This document shows, piece by piece, positions 23,163-32,187 of a stretch of 64,000 nt of DNA (positions are counted from its first letter, which is position 1; every line of letters starts with the position of its first letter). The translations under genes were made by a program, and so were the position numbers. This stretch comes from Actinorugispora endophytica (GTDB lineage: Bacteria; Actinomycetota; Actinomycetes; Streptosporangiales; Streptosporangiaceae). The notes under the pieces were generated by a model. The model ran no database searches. It was not told the DNA's origin and saw nothing but the letters and a program-made list of their open reading frames with translations. The stretch is taken from positions 225,938-289,937 of the forward strand of contig NZ_SNYN01000001.1 of the NCBI RefSeq assembly GCF_004363075.1, given 5' to 3'.

Positions 23163-24164
23163 TCAGACGCGACGCGGCGGACGGTTCCGCCGGGCGCGGC
23201 CCGAACGGGCGCCGTGCGCGGTCCCGCGCTCGGCCACGTAGGCGTCGAACGCCTCCTGCGAGGTGTAGGCGGGCGACCAGTCCAGGGCGCGCTCCAGCTT
23301 GCTGGAGTCGAGCACCCGGCCGTAGCACAGCAGCCGCAGCTGCTCGGGGGAGTAGTCGAGCCGCCCCCTGCGCGCGAGGCTGCCGAGCATCTTCAGACCG
23401 CGCTCGGGCACCGGCATCTCGGGGCGCCCGGCGCGGCGCAGGCACTGCGACAGCGGCATCGCGCCCGGCGCGGCCACGTTGAAGACGCCGTCGCGCTCGG
23501 CGAGCGCCATGCGGCGGATGACCTCGACGCCGTCGTCCTCGTGGATGAACTGCATGCGCGGGTCGTAGCCCATCACGGTGGGCACCAGGCGCAGCCCGAA
23601 GTAGCGGGTCAGCGGGGTCTCCACCGAGGGGCCCATGAGGTTGGCGAAGCGCAGGACCGCGATGGACAGGTCCGGCCGTCGGCGGGCCAGCCCCCGCACG
23701 TACCGCTCGAGTTCGACGGCGTCCTTGGCGTAGCCCGAGCGCGGCGCGTCCCGTGCCTCCAGGTCCTCGGTGTACAGAGCCGGATCGCGCGAGGACGAGC
23801 CGTAGACCGCGGCCGTGGAGCGCACGACCAGGCGGCGCACCGTGCTGGAGCTCTGGCAGGCCGCCAGCAGCTGCATCGTGCCGAGGACGTTGTTCTCCTT
23901 CATCTTCGCCCTGCCGCCGACCGCCGAGGGCGTGGCGACCAGGCTGAGGTGAAGGACGGTGTCGGCACCCGAGTCCCTGACGACCGCGCCGACGCTGCCG
24001 TCGTGGAGTTCGGCCTTGACGAACTCGGTCCGCCCCAACGGGCGGTCGGGCGCCGCGGAGTCGACGCCGATGATCCGATCGATACCGGGGTCCGCCTGCA
24101 GGGCCTCGGCGACCCTGCCTCCCACCTGGCGGGAGACTCCGGTGACGAGCACGACGCGGGCCAT
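23163..24164 (-). CDS. NAD-dependent epimerase/dehydratase-family (extended SDR) protein
   Basis: The 333-residue product has the N-terminal NAD-binding motif VLVTGVSRQVGGRVAEAL, an acidic strand end in IIGVDSAAP, VRSTAAVYG (the catalytic Ser/Thr strand) and an extended C-terminal substrate domain. The usual YxxxK active site reads GYAKDAVELE, so there is a Tyr but no Lys four residues on; a Lys is at +2. It may bind nucleotide without normal redox catalysis. AAGGAGG precedes the ATG. It lies between the bS22 gene and the acyltransferase gene, same strand, and probably forms an operon with the latter. Confidence 0.85.
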   Translation of the reverse strand: MARVVLVTGVSRQVGGRVAEALQADPGIDRIIGVDSAAPDRPLGRTEFVKAELHDGSVGAVVRDSGADTVLHLSLVATPSAVGGRAKMKENNVLGTMQLLAACQSSSTVRRLVVRSTAAVYGSSSRDPALYTEDLEARDAPRSGYAKDAVELERYVRGLARRRPDLSIAVLRFANLMGPSVETPLTRYFGLRLVPTVMGYDPRMQFIHEDDGVEVIRRMALAERDGVFNVAAPGAMPLSQCLRRAGRPEMPVPERGLKMLGSLARRGRLDYSPEQLRLLCYGRVLDSSKLERALDWSPAYTSQEAFDAYVAERGTAHGARSGRARRNRPPRRV

Positions 24165-24278
24165 GGCGACGCGCCTCCTTCCGCGTGCGGAGAAAGAAAG
24201 GTGTCTCCGCGCCGATCGCGAAACCGCCGCGCCTGACGGCGGAAGGCCGGATCTCGCGATGCGTCCGCGGAGAGACGC

Positions 24279-24377
24279 CTACTTCTTGTTGCGGCGCGCG
24301 ATGCGGGTCTTCTTGAGCAGCTTGCGGTGCTTCTTCTTCGCCATGCGCTTGCGGCGCTTCTTGATGACAGAACCCAT
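24279..24377 (-). CDS. Small ribosomal protein bS22 (AURKAIP1/COX24 domain)
   Basis: A 32-residue, strongly basic protein that begins [20 protein letters not shown] and ends RIARRNKK. This is the actinobacterial bS22 protein, seen at the small-subunit decoding region in mycobacterial ribosomes. GAGGTGA lies a few bases before the ATG at 24377. It sits just upstream of the SDR gene, as in mycobacteria. Length and sequence fit the family exactly. Confidence 0.95.
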   Translation of the reverse strand: MGSVIKKRRKRMAKKKHRKLLKKTRIARRNKK

Positions 24378-24619
24378 AAGGATCACCTCGGTTGACAGGT
24401 CGAAAAGAGACACGACGGCGGAATCGCTGAGCGTGGGGGCTCGACTCGCCGTCTTGCGCGCCCGGCGACGCGCACACGGCGCGGCCCGACAGCAGGGACG
24501 ATCCGCCTCGACCGAGGCGGCACCCGAACAACCAGCCTACCCTCTCCACCCGTCCGTCGAACGCAGCGTCCCCGTTCCGGGGGTCGCCGACCGTCGTCCG
24601 CCGCGGGCTCCCGGCCGGT

Positions 24620-25255
24620 CTAGGCCCCGGGGACGGAGGGGCCGCCGGTGTACAGGGACCCGGCGGGTTCGGTGTAGGAGACGCTGACCAGCTGCTCCTC
24701 CAGGAAGGTCAGCGAGGTGACGCTGGCGAGGTTGCACTGGCGGCGGTCCGGGCGGTGCCACAGGCGCTGCTTCTCGGCGGCGCGGCGGGCCATCCAGATC
24801 GGGAGCTGGTGGCTGACGCAGACGGCCTCGCGCCCCCACGCCTCCTTCCGCACGCTCCGGATCACCTCGGTCATGCGCTCCACGATCTTGCTGTACGGCT
24901 CGCCCCAGGACGGCTGGAAGGGGTTGTACAGCCTGCCCCAGGTGCGCGGGTCCGCGACCGAACGGGAGCTGAACGCCTTGCCCTCGAAGCGGTTCCCGGC
25001 CTCCAGCAGCCGCGCGTCGAGGTGGACCGGGAGGCCGAACCCGGTCGAGACCGGCTCGGCGGTCTCCTGCGCGCGCTCCAGCGGGGAGGAGTACAGCACC
25101 GCGAGGTCCCGGCCCGAGAACCACTTCGCCGCGAGTTCGGCCATCTGGTGTCCGCGCTCGCTGAGGTGGAAGTCGGGCAGCCTCCCGTAGAGGATGCCGT
25201 TCGGGTTGTGCACCTCTCCGTGGCGCAGCAGGTGGACAACGGTGGTCGTGGTCAT
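24620..25255 (-). CDS. Histidine phosphatase superfamily protein
   Basis: Phosphoglycerate-mutase-like phosphatase of 211 residues. Catalytic RHGE motif is in HLLRHGEVHNPNGILYG, the second Arg in YSSPLERAQETA, a Glu in LLEAGNRFEGKAF, and the second catalytic His in CVSHQLPIWMARR. A glycolytic mutase is less likely than a broad-specificity phosphatase, given length and lack of mutase-specific motifs. It is transcribed leftward after the LysR gene with a 34-base gap. In mycobacteria a homologue lies next to hemL; here LysR stands between the two. Confidence 0.92.
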   Translation of the reverse strand: MTTTTVVHLLRHGEVHNPNGILYGRLPDFHLSERGHQMAELAAKWFSGRDLAVLYSSPLERAQETAEPVSTGFGLPVHLDARLLEAGNRFEGKAFSSRSVADPRTWGRLYNPFQPSWGEPYSKIVERMTEVIRSVRKEAWGREAVCVSHQLPIWMARRAAEKQRLWHRPDRRQCNLASVTSLTFLEEQLVSVSYTEPAGSLYTGGPSVPGA

Positions 25256-25289
25256 CGTGCGGGACCGTTTCCCTTCCGGTTCTTCCCGG

Positions 25290-26243
25290 CTACTTCGCGC
25301 CGTCGGGCTGGTGGGAGGGGACGAGAACCTGTCCCGCTCCCTCCCCCACCGTATCGACCGCTCCGCGCAGCGCCGTCACCATGGCCTGCACAGCGGGCCG
25401 GCGCCCGGCCTCGGCGCGCCACACCACGTAGATGTGCCGCACCAGGCGCGGCCGGACCGGAATGGTGACCACGCCCGGTTCCAGGAGGCCGCGGCCGAGC
25501 CGGGGCAGGACCGCCACCCCGATCCCCGCGGCGACCAGGGCCAGCTGGGTCGGGTACTCCAGCGAGAAGTGCGCGATCCTGGGTTCGACACCGCCGTTGC
25601 GCAGCGTGTGGCAGAGCCAGGCGTGGCAGATGTCGCCGGGCGGGGCGCCCACCCAGGTGTCCTCGGCCAGGTCGGTGAAGGCCAGCGAGCTCCGCCCGGC
25701 CAGCGGGTGCGAGGACGGCACCGCGACCTCGGCCGGGTCGTCCAGCAGGTGGAGCTTCTCCAGACCCTCGGGGAAGGGCAGCGGCGAGTTCTGCCAGTCC
25801 TGGACGACGGCGAGGTCGAAGTCGCCGCGCAGGACCTGCGGGAGCGCGACCTTGGGGTCGCACTCGTGCAGTTCCGCGGTGAGCTGGGGATGGACGGCGG
25901 CGATGTCGCGCAGCACGTGCGGCATGATGCCGCGCGCGGCGGTGGCGAAGGCGGCGACCTTGATCTTGCCCACGACGCTGCCGCGCTGCGCCTCCAGGTC
26001 CGCCTCCGCCTCGGCGACGAGGCTGAGGATGCGCTCGGCATGGCCGACCAGCAGCAGCGCGGCGTCCGTGAGCCGGACCCCGCGCCCGCTGCGCTCCAGG
26101 AGCCGGGAGGAGGTCTCCCGCTCCAGCTTGGCGATCTGCTGGGAGACCGCGGACGTGGTGATCCCCAGGACTTCGGCGGCCGCGCTCACCGAGCCGTACT
26201 CGGCGATCGCGTTGAGCGCCCTTAATCGATCGAGGTCGAGCAT
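25290..26243 (-). CDS. LysR family transcriptional regulator
   Basis: The 317-residue product has the N-terminal LysR winged helix (LDRLRALNAIAEYGSVSAAAEVLGI then TTSAVSQQIAKLERE) and a periplasmic-binding-protein-like effector domain (VGKIKVAAFATAARGIMPHVL onward). Effector and targets are unknown. It lies upstream of the histidine phosphatase gene on the same strand and may control it or itself. Upstream, past a 93-base gap, is one copy of the long inverted-repeat family that follows hemL. The start region is AT-richer (AAAGATCTCTTTAACAG), a plausible promoter/operator. Confidence 0.93.
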   Translation of the reverse strand: MLDLDRLRALNAIAEYGSVSAAAEVLGITTSAVSQQIAKLERETSSRLLERSGRGVRLTDAALLLVGHAERILSLVAEAEADLEAQRGSVVGKIKVAAFATAARGIMPHVLRDIAAVHPQLTAELHECDPKVALPQVLRGDFDLAVVQDWQNSPLPFPEGLEKLHLLDDPAEVAVPSSHPLAGRSSLAFTDLAEDTWVGAPPGDICHAWLCHTLRNGGVEPRIAHFSLEYPTQLALVAAGIGVAVLPRLGRGLLEPGVVTIPVRPRLVRHIYVVWRAEAGRRPAVQAMVTALRGAVDTVGEGAGQVLVPSHQPDGAK

Positions 26244-26336
26244 TGCACCATCGTAAAGATCTCTTTAACAGTGGGCCAGAGAAATGGGTAGCCCGACTGA
26301 CCAGCGACAGAAAAGTTACCTCGCGGACAGGGCCGT

Positions 26337-26400
26337 CGGTGATCTTGACCTTTTCGGGGTCTCAGAGACGGTTGAGACCCCGAAAAGGTCAAGATCACCG
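26337..26400. repeat. Long inverted repeat, family member 4 (perfect 28-bp stem)
   Basis: Positions 26337-26364 and 26373-26400 are exact reverse complements around an 8-base loop (GAGACGGT). The stem contains GATCTTGACCTTTTCGGGG. It follows the leftward hemL stop and precedes the LysR start on the same strand, so it is the only copy not between convergent genes. It probably terminates hemL transcription from the left and could block antisense reading from the other side. Confidence 0.85.
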
Positions 26401-26454
26401 GGAGGAACGGACATCGTGGGCGCGGCCCCGACCCTCACCCGCGCCGGAGACTCC

Positions 26455-27747
26455 CTAGCCCGCCCGCGCCGCGGCCTTCGCGGCGGCGGGAAGGGCGGAG
26501 ACGACCCGGTCCAGGGCGGCGTCGTCGTGCGCGGCGGAGAAGAACCACGCCTCGAACGCCGCCGGCGGCAGGTAGACGCCCTGCTCCAGCATCGCGTTGA
26601 AGAACGCCGCGAACCGGGCGGTGTCCTGGGCGCGGGCGCCGTCGAAGTCGGTGACCTCCGCGTCGGTGAAGAACACCGTGAACAGGCTGCCGCCGTGCTG
26701 GACGCGGTGCGGCACTCCGGCGGCGGCCAGCTCCTCGGACACGGCCGCCGAGACGCGCGCGGCGGCGCTGTCGATGCGCGCGTACACCTCGGGGGTCGCG
26801 TTGCGCAGCGTGGCCAGGCCCGCGGCGGTGGCCAGCGGGTTCCCCGACAGCGTGCCCGCCTGGTAGACCGGGCCGCCGGGGCTGAGCTGGTCCATGATGT
26901 CGGCGCGGCCGCCGAACGCGGCGGCGGGCAGGCCGCCTCCCATGACCTTGCCGAAGGTCATGAGGTCGGGGGTGACGCCCTCCAGTCCGAACCAGCCGGA
27001 CGGACCGACCCGGAAGCCGGTGAGGACCTCGTCCAGGACGAGCAGCGCGCCGTACCGGGCGGTGATCTCCTTCAGCCTGGCGTTGAAGCCGTTCCGGGGC
27101 GGCACGACGCCCATGTTGGCGGGGCACGCCTCGGCGATGACGCAGGCGATCTCGTCGCCGGCCCCGGCGAAGGCCGCCTCGACCGCGGCGATGTCGTTGT
27201 AGGGCAGCACGATGGTGTCGGCCGCGCTCGCGCCGGTGACACCGGGAGTGTCGGGCAGTCCGAAGGTGGCGACGCCGGACCCCGCCGCGGCCAGCAGCGC
27301 GTCCACGTGGCCGTGGTAGTTGCCCGCGAACTTGACCACCTTGGCGCGGCCGGTGGCCCCGCGGGCCAGCCGGATCGCGGACATGGTCGCCTCCGTGCCG
27401 GAGTTGACCAGGCGGACCTTCTCGACCGGCGCGCGGGCGGTGATCTCCTCGGCGAGCTCGACCTCCCCGGGGGTCGGCGCGCCGTAGGAGGTGCCCTTGG
27501 CGGCGGCCTCGGTCAGCGCCTCGACGACCGCGGGGTGCGCGTGCCCCAGGATCAGCGGCCCCCACGAGCAGATGAGGTCCACGTAGGTGTTCCCGTCGAC
27601 GTCGGTGAGGTAGGCCCCCTTGCCCGACGCCATGAACGGCGGCGTCCCCCCGACGGCCCCGAAGGCCCGGACCGGTGAGTTCACTCCGCCGGGAACCTTG
27701 GCGGAAGCGCGTTCGAACAGCTCGCGTGATGTCTGATGAGTACCCAC
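26455..27747 (-). CDS. hemL: Glutamate-1-semialdehyde 2,1-aminomutase
   Basis: PLP enzyme that converts glutamate-1-semialdehyde into 5-aminolevulinate, the second step of the C5 tetrapyrrole pathway begun by hemA of this window. The 430-residue product has [16 protein letters not shown], the PLP phosphate site [10 protein letters not shown], the Asp of [10 protein letters not shown], and catalytic Lys267 in TFGKVMGGG. Length matches the family. The GTG at 27747 is preceded by CACACT ending six bases upstream, with no ribosome-binding site, so the message may be leaderless. It is transcribed separately from hemABCD, divergently from rraA. Confidence 0.97.
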   Translation of the reverse strand: MGTHQTSRELFERASAKVPGGVNSPVRAFGAVGGTPPFMASGKGAYLTDVDGNTYVDLICSWGPLILGHAHPAVVEALTEAAAKGTSYGAPTPGEVELAEEITARAPVEKVRLVNSGTEATMSAIRLARGATGRAKVVKFAGNYHGHVDALLAAAGSGVATFGLPDTPGVTGASAADTIVLPYNDIAAVEAAFAGAGDEIACVIAEACPANMGVVPPRNGFNARLKEITARYGALLVLDEVLTGFRVGPSGWFGLEGVTPDLMTFGKVMGGGLPAAAFGGRADIMDQLSPGGPVYQAGTLSGNPLATAAGLATLRNATPEVYARIDSAAARVSAAVSEELAAAGVPHRVQHGGSLFTVFFTDAEVTDFDGARAQDTARFAAFFNAMLEQGVYLPPAAFEAWFFSAAHDDAALDRVVSALPAAAKAAARAG

Positions 27748-27858
27748 GGTCCCAGTGTGTCAGCTGTCCCCGGACGCGCGCGCCGGGGTGCGGTGGCCGC
27801 GCCGCGGGCCGGTGGATAGCTTGTACCGCACCTGATCGCCGACCGGGAGGAGCCCGCC

Positions 27859-28359
27859 ATGTCCGACGCGTCCGAGGTGTTCGCCACCGCCGACCTGATC
27901 GACGCCCACGGCGACTCGATCGCGAGCTGCGAGACGCAGTTCCGCCAGTTCGGCGCCCGCGCCGCCTTCCACGGGCCGATCCGGACCGTCAAGTGCCACG
28001 AGGACAACGCGCTGGTCCGGGAGCTGCTCAACCAGCCGGGGGAGGGGCGCGTCCTGGTCGTGGACGGCGGCGGCTCGCTGCGCTCGGCCCTGATGGGCGA
28101 CATGATCGCCGGGTCCGCCGCGGCCAACGGCTGGTCCGGGGTGGTGATCAACGGCGCGGTGCGCGACGTGGCGGAGCTGGCCGGGCTGGCGCTGGGGGTC
28201 AAGGCCCTCGGCTCCAACCCGCGCAAGTCCGCCAAGGCCGGCGCGGGCGTGGTCGACGAGCCGGTGGCCTTCGGCCAGGTGGTGTTCACCCCGGGCGCGT
28301 GGCTGTACAGCGACGCGGACGGCATCGTGGTGGCCGGGAGGGAGCTTCCCAGGCCCTGA
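27859..28359 (+). CDS. rraA: RraA family protein (HMG aldolase / RNase E inhibitor fold)
   Basis: The 166-residue product matches Rra[30 protein letters not shown], the acid cluster [19 protein letters not shown], and [32 protein letters not shown] with the G-x-R-D motif of the metal-dependent 4-hydroxy-4-methyl-2-oxoglutarate aldolase class. In E. coli RraA binds RNase E; in actinobacteria the role could be either aldolase or RNase inhibition. GGGAGGAG stands just before the ATG and TAGCTT further upstream may be the -10. It is a single gene between hemL and a PrimPol-like gene. Confidence 0.92.
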   Translation: MSDASEVFATADLIDAHGDSIASCETQFRQFGARAAFHGPIRTVKCHEDNALVRELLNQPGEGRVLVVDGGGSLRSALMGDMIAGSAAANGWSGVVINGAVRDVAELAGLALGVKALGSNPRKSAKAGAGVVDEPVAFGQVVFTPGAWLYSDADGIVVAGRELPRP

Positions 28360-28498
28360 CCGGGCGCGGGGTGCTTCGGCGTCGGGAATCCGCCGGCCGG
28401 ACCGCCGCGGTGTTCTCGTGCCCGGCACGGCGGCGAGGCGGCGACGGCGGGCGGGACCACGCGGAAAGGGCCGGTTCACGGTCCTCACCGGGAACCTA

Positions 28499-28562
28499 CC
28501 GATGATCGTGGGCTTTCTGCCCGCTTCGGGGCCCGGAAGGGGCGGAAAGTCCGTGATCGCCA
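28499..28562. repeat. Degenerate long inverted repeat, family member 5
   Basis: GATGATCGTGGGCTTTC pairs imperfectly with GAAAGTCCGTGATCGCC around an altered centre (TCGGGGCCCGGAAG). It has the same position as the other copies, between the convergent rraA and PrimPol-like genes. Several mismatches and a lost GGGTCTC core suggest decay of an older copy. The rest of 28360-28632 holds nothing recognisable. Confidence 0.6.
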
Positions 28563-28632
28563 CAAGCGAGGACAGAACCAGGCCCCGAGCGGCCCCGTCC
28601 GGCAGAGCCCGAACCCCCCCGTGCCGGGGGCG

Positions 28633-29304
28633 CTACCCCGCCTTCGGCTCCTCGCACACGTCGACCAGGACGGCCAGGACGGCGATCGGGTCCGGGAGTT
28701 CGACGCCGTCCGCTCCCCGGGACGGCGGGCGGATCCAGTCCACCCGGCCGCCCGAGGGCAGCGTCGACGGCGGGGCCGGGACGTAGCTGTTGCGGCAGTG
28801 CCAGCGCAGGCCGGGGCTGTCCGCCACCGTCTCGGGAACGCAGTCGAGGTGGCAGGACCACCACTCGTCCTCGTCCGCCGGGGAGCGGGTGGCGACGAAG
28901 AAGAGGTAGCGCCGCGCGTCCACGGCGGCGACGGGGCCGGCGGGCAGGCCCGCCCTGTCCATCTGGGCCATGGCCGACACCCCGGCCTCCGCGGGGACGT
29001 CGAAGACGTCGAAGACGCGCCCGGTCGGCAGGATGACGTTCGCGTCGGGTTCGGCGCCCCACCAGCGGGTGATGACGGCGGGGTCGGTTCCGGCCTCCAT
29101 CGCCCAGGCCGCGGACATCGGGTGCGCGCCCGGGTCCGGGCAGCCCATGCGGTCGCAGGCGCACGAGCGCGGCCCCACCGGGTCGGGGTGGGCGCCCCGG
29201 CACACCGGCCAGCCGAGCGCGGCGTACTCCAGCGCGGCGTCGACCATCCCGACCGGGTTCCGGCGGCGCCGCCGCCTGCTCCTACCACTCAATACGTCGA
29301 CCAT
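28633..29304 (-). CDS. PrimPol-type (bifunctional primase/polymerase N-terminal domain) protein
   Basis: The 223-residue product resembles the stand-alone prim-pol domain proteins of actinomycetes: DAALEYAALGWPVCRGAHP, a Cys-rich segment (CACDRMGCPDPGAHP) that could bind zinc, ITRWWGAEPDANVILPTGR, and VFDVPAEAG. The catalytic Asp/Glu of true prim-pols are not obvious, and helicase or C-terminal primase domains are absent. Related proteins occur near housekeeping genes rather than in plasmids, so this may be a chromosomal regulator or nucleotide-binding protein. The first ~19 residues (SRRRRRRN) may be a late start; an in-frame ATG lies at residue 20. Confidence 0.75.
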   Translation of the reverse strand: MVDVLSGRSRRRRRRNPVGMVDAALEYAALGWPVCRGAHPDPVGPRSCACDRMGCPDPGAHPMSAAWAMEAGTDPAVITRWWGAEPDANVILPTGRVFDVFDVPAEAGVSAMAQMDRAGLPAGPVAAVDARRYLFFVATRSPADEDEWWSCHLDCVPETVADSPGLRWHCRNSYVPAPPSTLPSGGRVDWIRPPSRGADGVELPDPIAVLAVLVDVCEEPKAG

Positions 29305-29444
29305 GGGTGCCCCCTCGCGATCATGCCCGTTGACGGACGCTCCGCGGGTGCGGCGGACCGGTCAGGGCCGCCCGCGGAGCGTCGATGCCGTTCTTCCCGC
29401 TCCCGGCGAAGCCGCCCGGCCCGGGGAGCGCCCCCTCCGCCCGG

Positions 29445-30428
29445 CTACCGGAGCAGTCCCGCGGCCTCCGTCGCCCAGTAGGTGAGGATCTGCCGCGCGC
29501 CCGCCCTCCGGTAGGACGTGAGGGTCTCCACGATGGCCCGCTCGCGCTCCAGCCAGCCGTTCCGCGCCGCCGCCTCAACCATCGCGTACTCACCGCTGAC
29601 CTGGTAGGCCGACACGGGGACCCGCACGGATTCGGCGACCTTCGCCACGATGTCGAGGTAGGCGAGTCCGGGTTTGACCATCACCATGTCGGCGCCCTCG
29701 GCCAGGTCGAGTTCGACCTCGCGCAGCGCCTCCAGGGCGTTGGCGGGGTCCTGCTGGTAGCTGGACCGGTCGCCGAACTGCGGGGCGCACTCGGCGGCGT
29801 CGCGGAACGGCCCGTAGAACGCCGAGGCGTACTTGGCCGCGTACGACAGGATCGCCACGTCGGTGTACCCGGCCCGGTCCAGCGCGGTGCGGATCGCTCC
29901 CACCTGGCCGTCCATCATCCCGCTGGGGGCGACCACGGCCACCCCCGCGGCGGCCTGGGCCACCGCGATGGAGCCGTAGCGCTCCAGGGTCGCGTCGTTG
30001 TCGACCCCGCCCGTGTCGGTGAGCAGTCCGCAGTGCCCGTGCGAGGTGTACTCGTCCAGGCACAGGTCGGTCATCAGCACGGTGTCGTCGCCCAGGTCCG
30101 AGGCGAGGTCCCGCAGCGCCAGCTGCACGATCCCCTCGGGGTCGTCGGCGGAGGAGCCCCGCTCGTCCTTGGACTCCGGGATCCCGAACAGCATGATCCC
30201 GCCGACGCCCGCCGCGACCGCCTCGTGCGCGCTCTTGCGCAGGCTCTCGCGGGTGTGCTGGTACACCCCGGGCATGGACCCGATCGGGTTCGGCGAGTCG
30301 ATGCCCTCCTTGACGAACATCGGCAGGACGAGGTCCTCGGGCCGGACCCGCGTCTCGGCGACCAACCGCCGCATCGCGGGCGTGGTGCGCAGTCGGCGCG
30401 GTCGGGCCACCGGGAAACGGGCGGTCAT
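29445..30428 (-). CDS. hemB: Delta-aminolevulinic acid dehydratase (porphobilinogen synthase)
   Basis: Condenses two 5-aminolevulinate molecules into porphobilinogen. The 327-residue product has RPRRLRTTPAMRRLVAETRV, the metal/active-site region MTDLCLDEYTSHGHCG, the first Schiff-base Lys in SYAAKYASAFYGPFR, and the catalytic Lys motif MVKPGLAYLD. Length is typical. It is the last gene of the rex-hemA-hemC-hemD-hemB run, starting 13 bases after the hemD stop. Cytoplasmic homo-octamer in known family members. Confidence 0.97.
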   Translation of the reverse strand: MTARFPVARPRRLRTTPAMRRLVAETRVRPEDLVLPMFVKEGIDSPNPIGSMPGVYQHTRESLRKSAHEAVAAGVGGIMLFGIPESKDERGSSADDPEGIVQLALRDLASDLGDDTVLMTDLCLDEYTSHGHCGLLTDTGGVDNDATLERYGSIAVAQAAAGVAVVAPSGMMDGQVGAIRTALDRAGYTDVAILSYAAKYASAFYGPFRDAAECAPQFGDRSSYQQDPANALEALREVELDLAEGADMVMVKPGLAYLDIVAKVAESVRVPVSAYQVSGEYAMVEAAARNGWLERERAIVETLTSYRRAGARQILTYWATEAAGLLR

Positions 30429-30441
30429 GGCGGACTTCCCC

Positions 30442-32133
30442 CTACTGGATCATTGTCTTGCGGCGGCGGCCGCGGCGCTTCTGGCTGGGACGCAGGACGG
30501 GTTTCCCCGCGTCGACCGCGGCCCGGCGCTGTGCCGCACCGTACTCCGAAAGCGCCTCGGCGAGGGCGGAAACCGAGGTTCTGGGCGCGACGACGTCCAC
30601 GCGCAGCCCGAACTCCTCGGCGGTCTTGGCGGTCTCGGGGCCGATCACGGCGATGACCGTGGTGGCGTGCGGCTTGCCGGCGATGCCGACGAGGTTGCGG
30701 ACCGTGGAGGACGAGGTGAACAGCACCGCGTCGAAGCCGCCGCCCTTGATGGCCTCGCGGATCGGCGCGGGCGGCGGGGCCGCGCGCACGGTGCGGTAGG
30801 CGGTGACGTCGTCCACCTCCCAGCCGAGCTTGGCCGCACCCTCGGCGAGGGTCTCGGTGGCGATGTCGGCGCGCGGCAGCAGGACGCGCTCGATCGGGTC
30901 GATCTCGGCGTCGTAGGGCGGCCACACGTCGACGAGCCCGGCGCCGGACTGGTTGTGCGGGGGCGGCTGGAGGTCGGGCTGGATGCCGAACGCCACCAGC
31001 GCGGCGGCGGTCTGCTCGCCCACGGCCGCGACCTTGACCCCGGCGAAGGCGCGCGCGTCCAGGCCGTAGTCCTCGAGCCGCTCGCGGATGGCCCTGACCG
31101 CGTTGACGGAGGTGAACGCCACCCACTGGTAGCGGCCGGTGACCAGTCCGCGCACGGCCCGCTCCATCTGCTGCGGGGTGCGGGGCGGCTCCACCGAGAT
31201 GGTGGGGACCTCCTCGGGCACCGCGCCGTAGCCGCGCAGCTGCTCGGACAGGGAGGCGGCCTGCTCCCGGGTGCGCGGCACCAGGACCCGCCAGCCGAAC
31301 AGGGGCTTGGTCTCGAACCAGGACAGCCGCCGCTGGCTGCGCGCGCCCTCGCCGACGACGAGCAGGGCGGGGCGGGTGACCGTGTGGCCCTTGGCGTCGG
31401 CGGCCTTGAGGTCGGCCGTCAACCGGGACAGCGTCGAGGCGACGGTCGTCTGCTCGGTGGTGGTGCCCATGCGGGTGACGGCGACCGGCGTGGTGTCGCC
31501 GCGCCCGCCCGCGACGAGGGACTTGCAGATCCGGTCGATGCCGGGCCCGTTCGCCCCGGGGTCGTCCTCGCCGGGCGCGTCGGGGAACATGACGACGAGG
31601 GTGGCGTCGCTCTGGGCGGCGCCCGCCCAGTCGGCCCCGGCGTCCCTGGCGTCGATCACACGGACCTCGTTGACGCCCTCGGGCATCAGCGGCAGGCCCG
31701 CGTAGGCGGGGACGGCGGTGATCGAGGAGAGCCCGGGCGCGACCTCGTACTCGACGCCCGCCTCGAGGGCGGCGTCGGCGAGGTCGGCGCCCCGGCAGCC
31801 GAACAGCGGGTCCCCGCTGTACAGCCGCACCACCCGGCGGCCCTCGGCGGCCTGCGCGACCGCGAACGCGTCGGCGTCGCCCCCGCACTCGTCGGGGTCG
31901 ACGACCCTGGCGTCCGGGCGGCAGTGGCGCAGCAGGGCCTGGCGGTGCCTGGCCAGCGCGGGTCCGGGCTCGCGGAGCGTGATGACGACGTCGGCCCGCC
32001 CCAGCAGCGCGGCGGCCCGCAGCGTCAGCAGCTCGGCGTCGCCCGGCCCGGCTCCGACCAGCGCGATGTGGCCGGCGGCCGGCTCGGCGGATCTCTCCGG
32101 CCCGGCCACCCGGTTCTCAGTCTGCGGGTCCAA
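30442..32133 (-). CDS. hemD: Uroporphyrinogen-III C-methyltransferase/synthase fusion (HemD with N-terminal SUMT-like domain)
   Basis: The 563-residue product has an N-terminal SUMT-like (CobA) tetrapyrrole methyltransferase domain to about residue 260 (GHIALVGAGPGDAELLTLRAA, RLYSGDPLFGCRG) and a C-terminal HemD domain from about 270 (VLVPRTREQAASLSEQLRGYG, VAFTSVNAVRAI, LFTSSSTVRNL). HemD cyclises hydroxymethylbilane to uroporphyrinogen III; the methyltransferase half directs flux to precorrin-2 if active. The fusion is common in actinobacteria. The TTG at 32133 is used because GAGGAG lies five bases upstream. The final ~40 residues are basic. Confidence 0.93.
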   Translation of the reverse strand: MDPQTENRVAGPERSAEPAAGHIALVGAGPGDAELLTLRAAALLGRADVVITLREPGPALARHRQALLRHCRPDARVVDPDECGGDADAFAVAQAAEGRRVVRLYSGDPLFGCRGADLADAALEAGVEYEVAPGLSSITAVPAYAGLPLMPEGVNEVRVIDARDAGADWAGAAQSDATLVVMFPDAPGEDDPGANGPGIDRICKSLVAGGRGDTTPVAVTRMGTTTEQTTVASTLSRLTADLKAADAKGHTVTRPALLVVGEGARSQRRLSWFETKPLFGWRVLVPRTREQAASLSEQLRGYGAVPEEVPTISVEPPRTPQQMERAVRGLVTGRYQWVAFTSVNAVRAIRERLEDYGLDARAFAGVKVAAVGEQTAAALVAFGIQPDLQPPPHNQSGAGLVDVWPPYDAEIDPIERVLLPRADIATETLAEGAAKLGWEVDDVTAYRTVRAAPPPAPIREAIKGGGFDAVLFTSSSTVRNLVGIAGKPHATTVIAVIGPETAKTAEEFGLRVDVVAPRTSVSALAEALSEYGAAQRRAAVDAGKPVLRPSQKRRGRRRKTMIQ

Positions 32134-32187
32134 CTTCGCTCCTCTTTCTCACCTGTTCGCGTCCCGTGTGCGCGGTGGGACCGCTGT

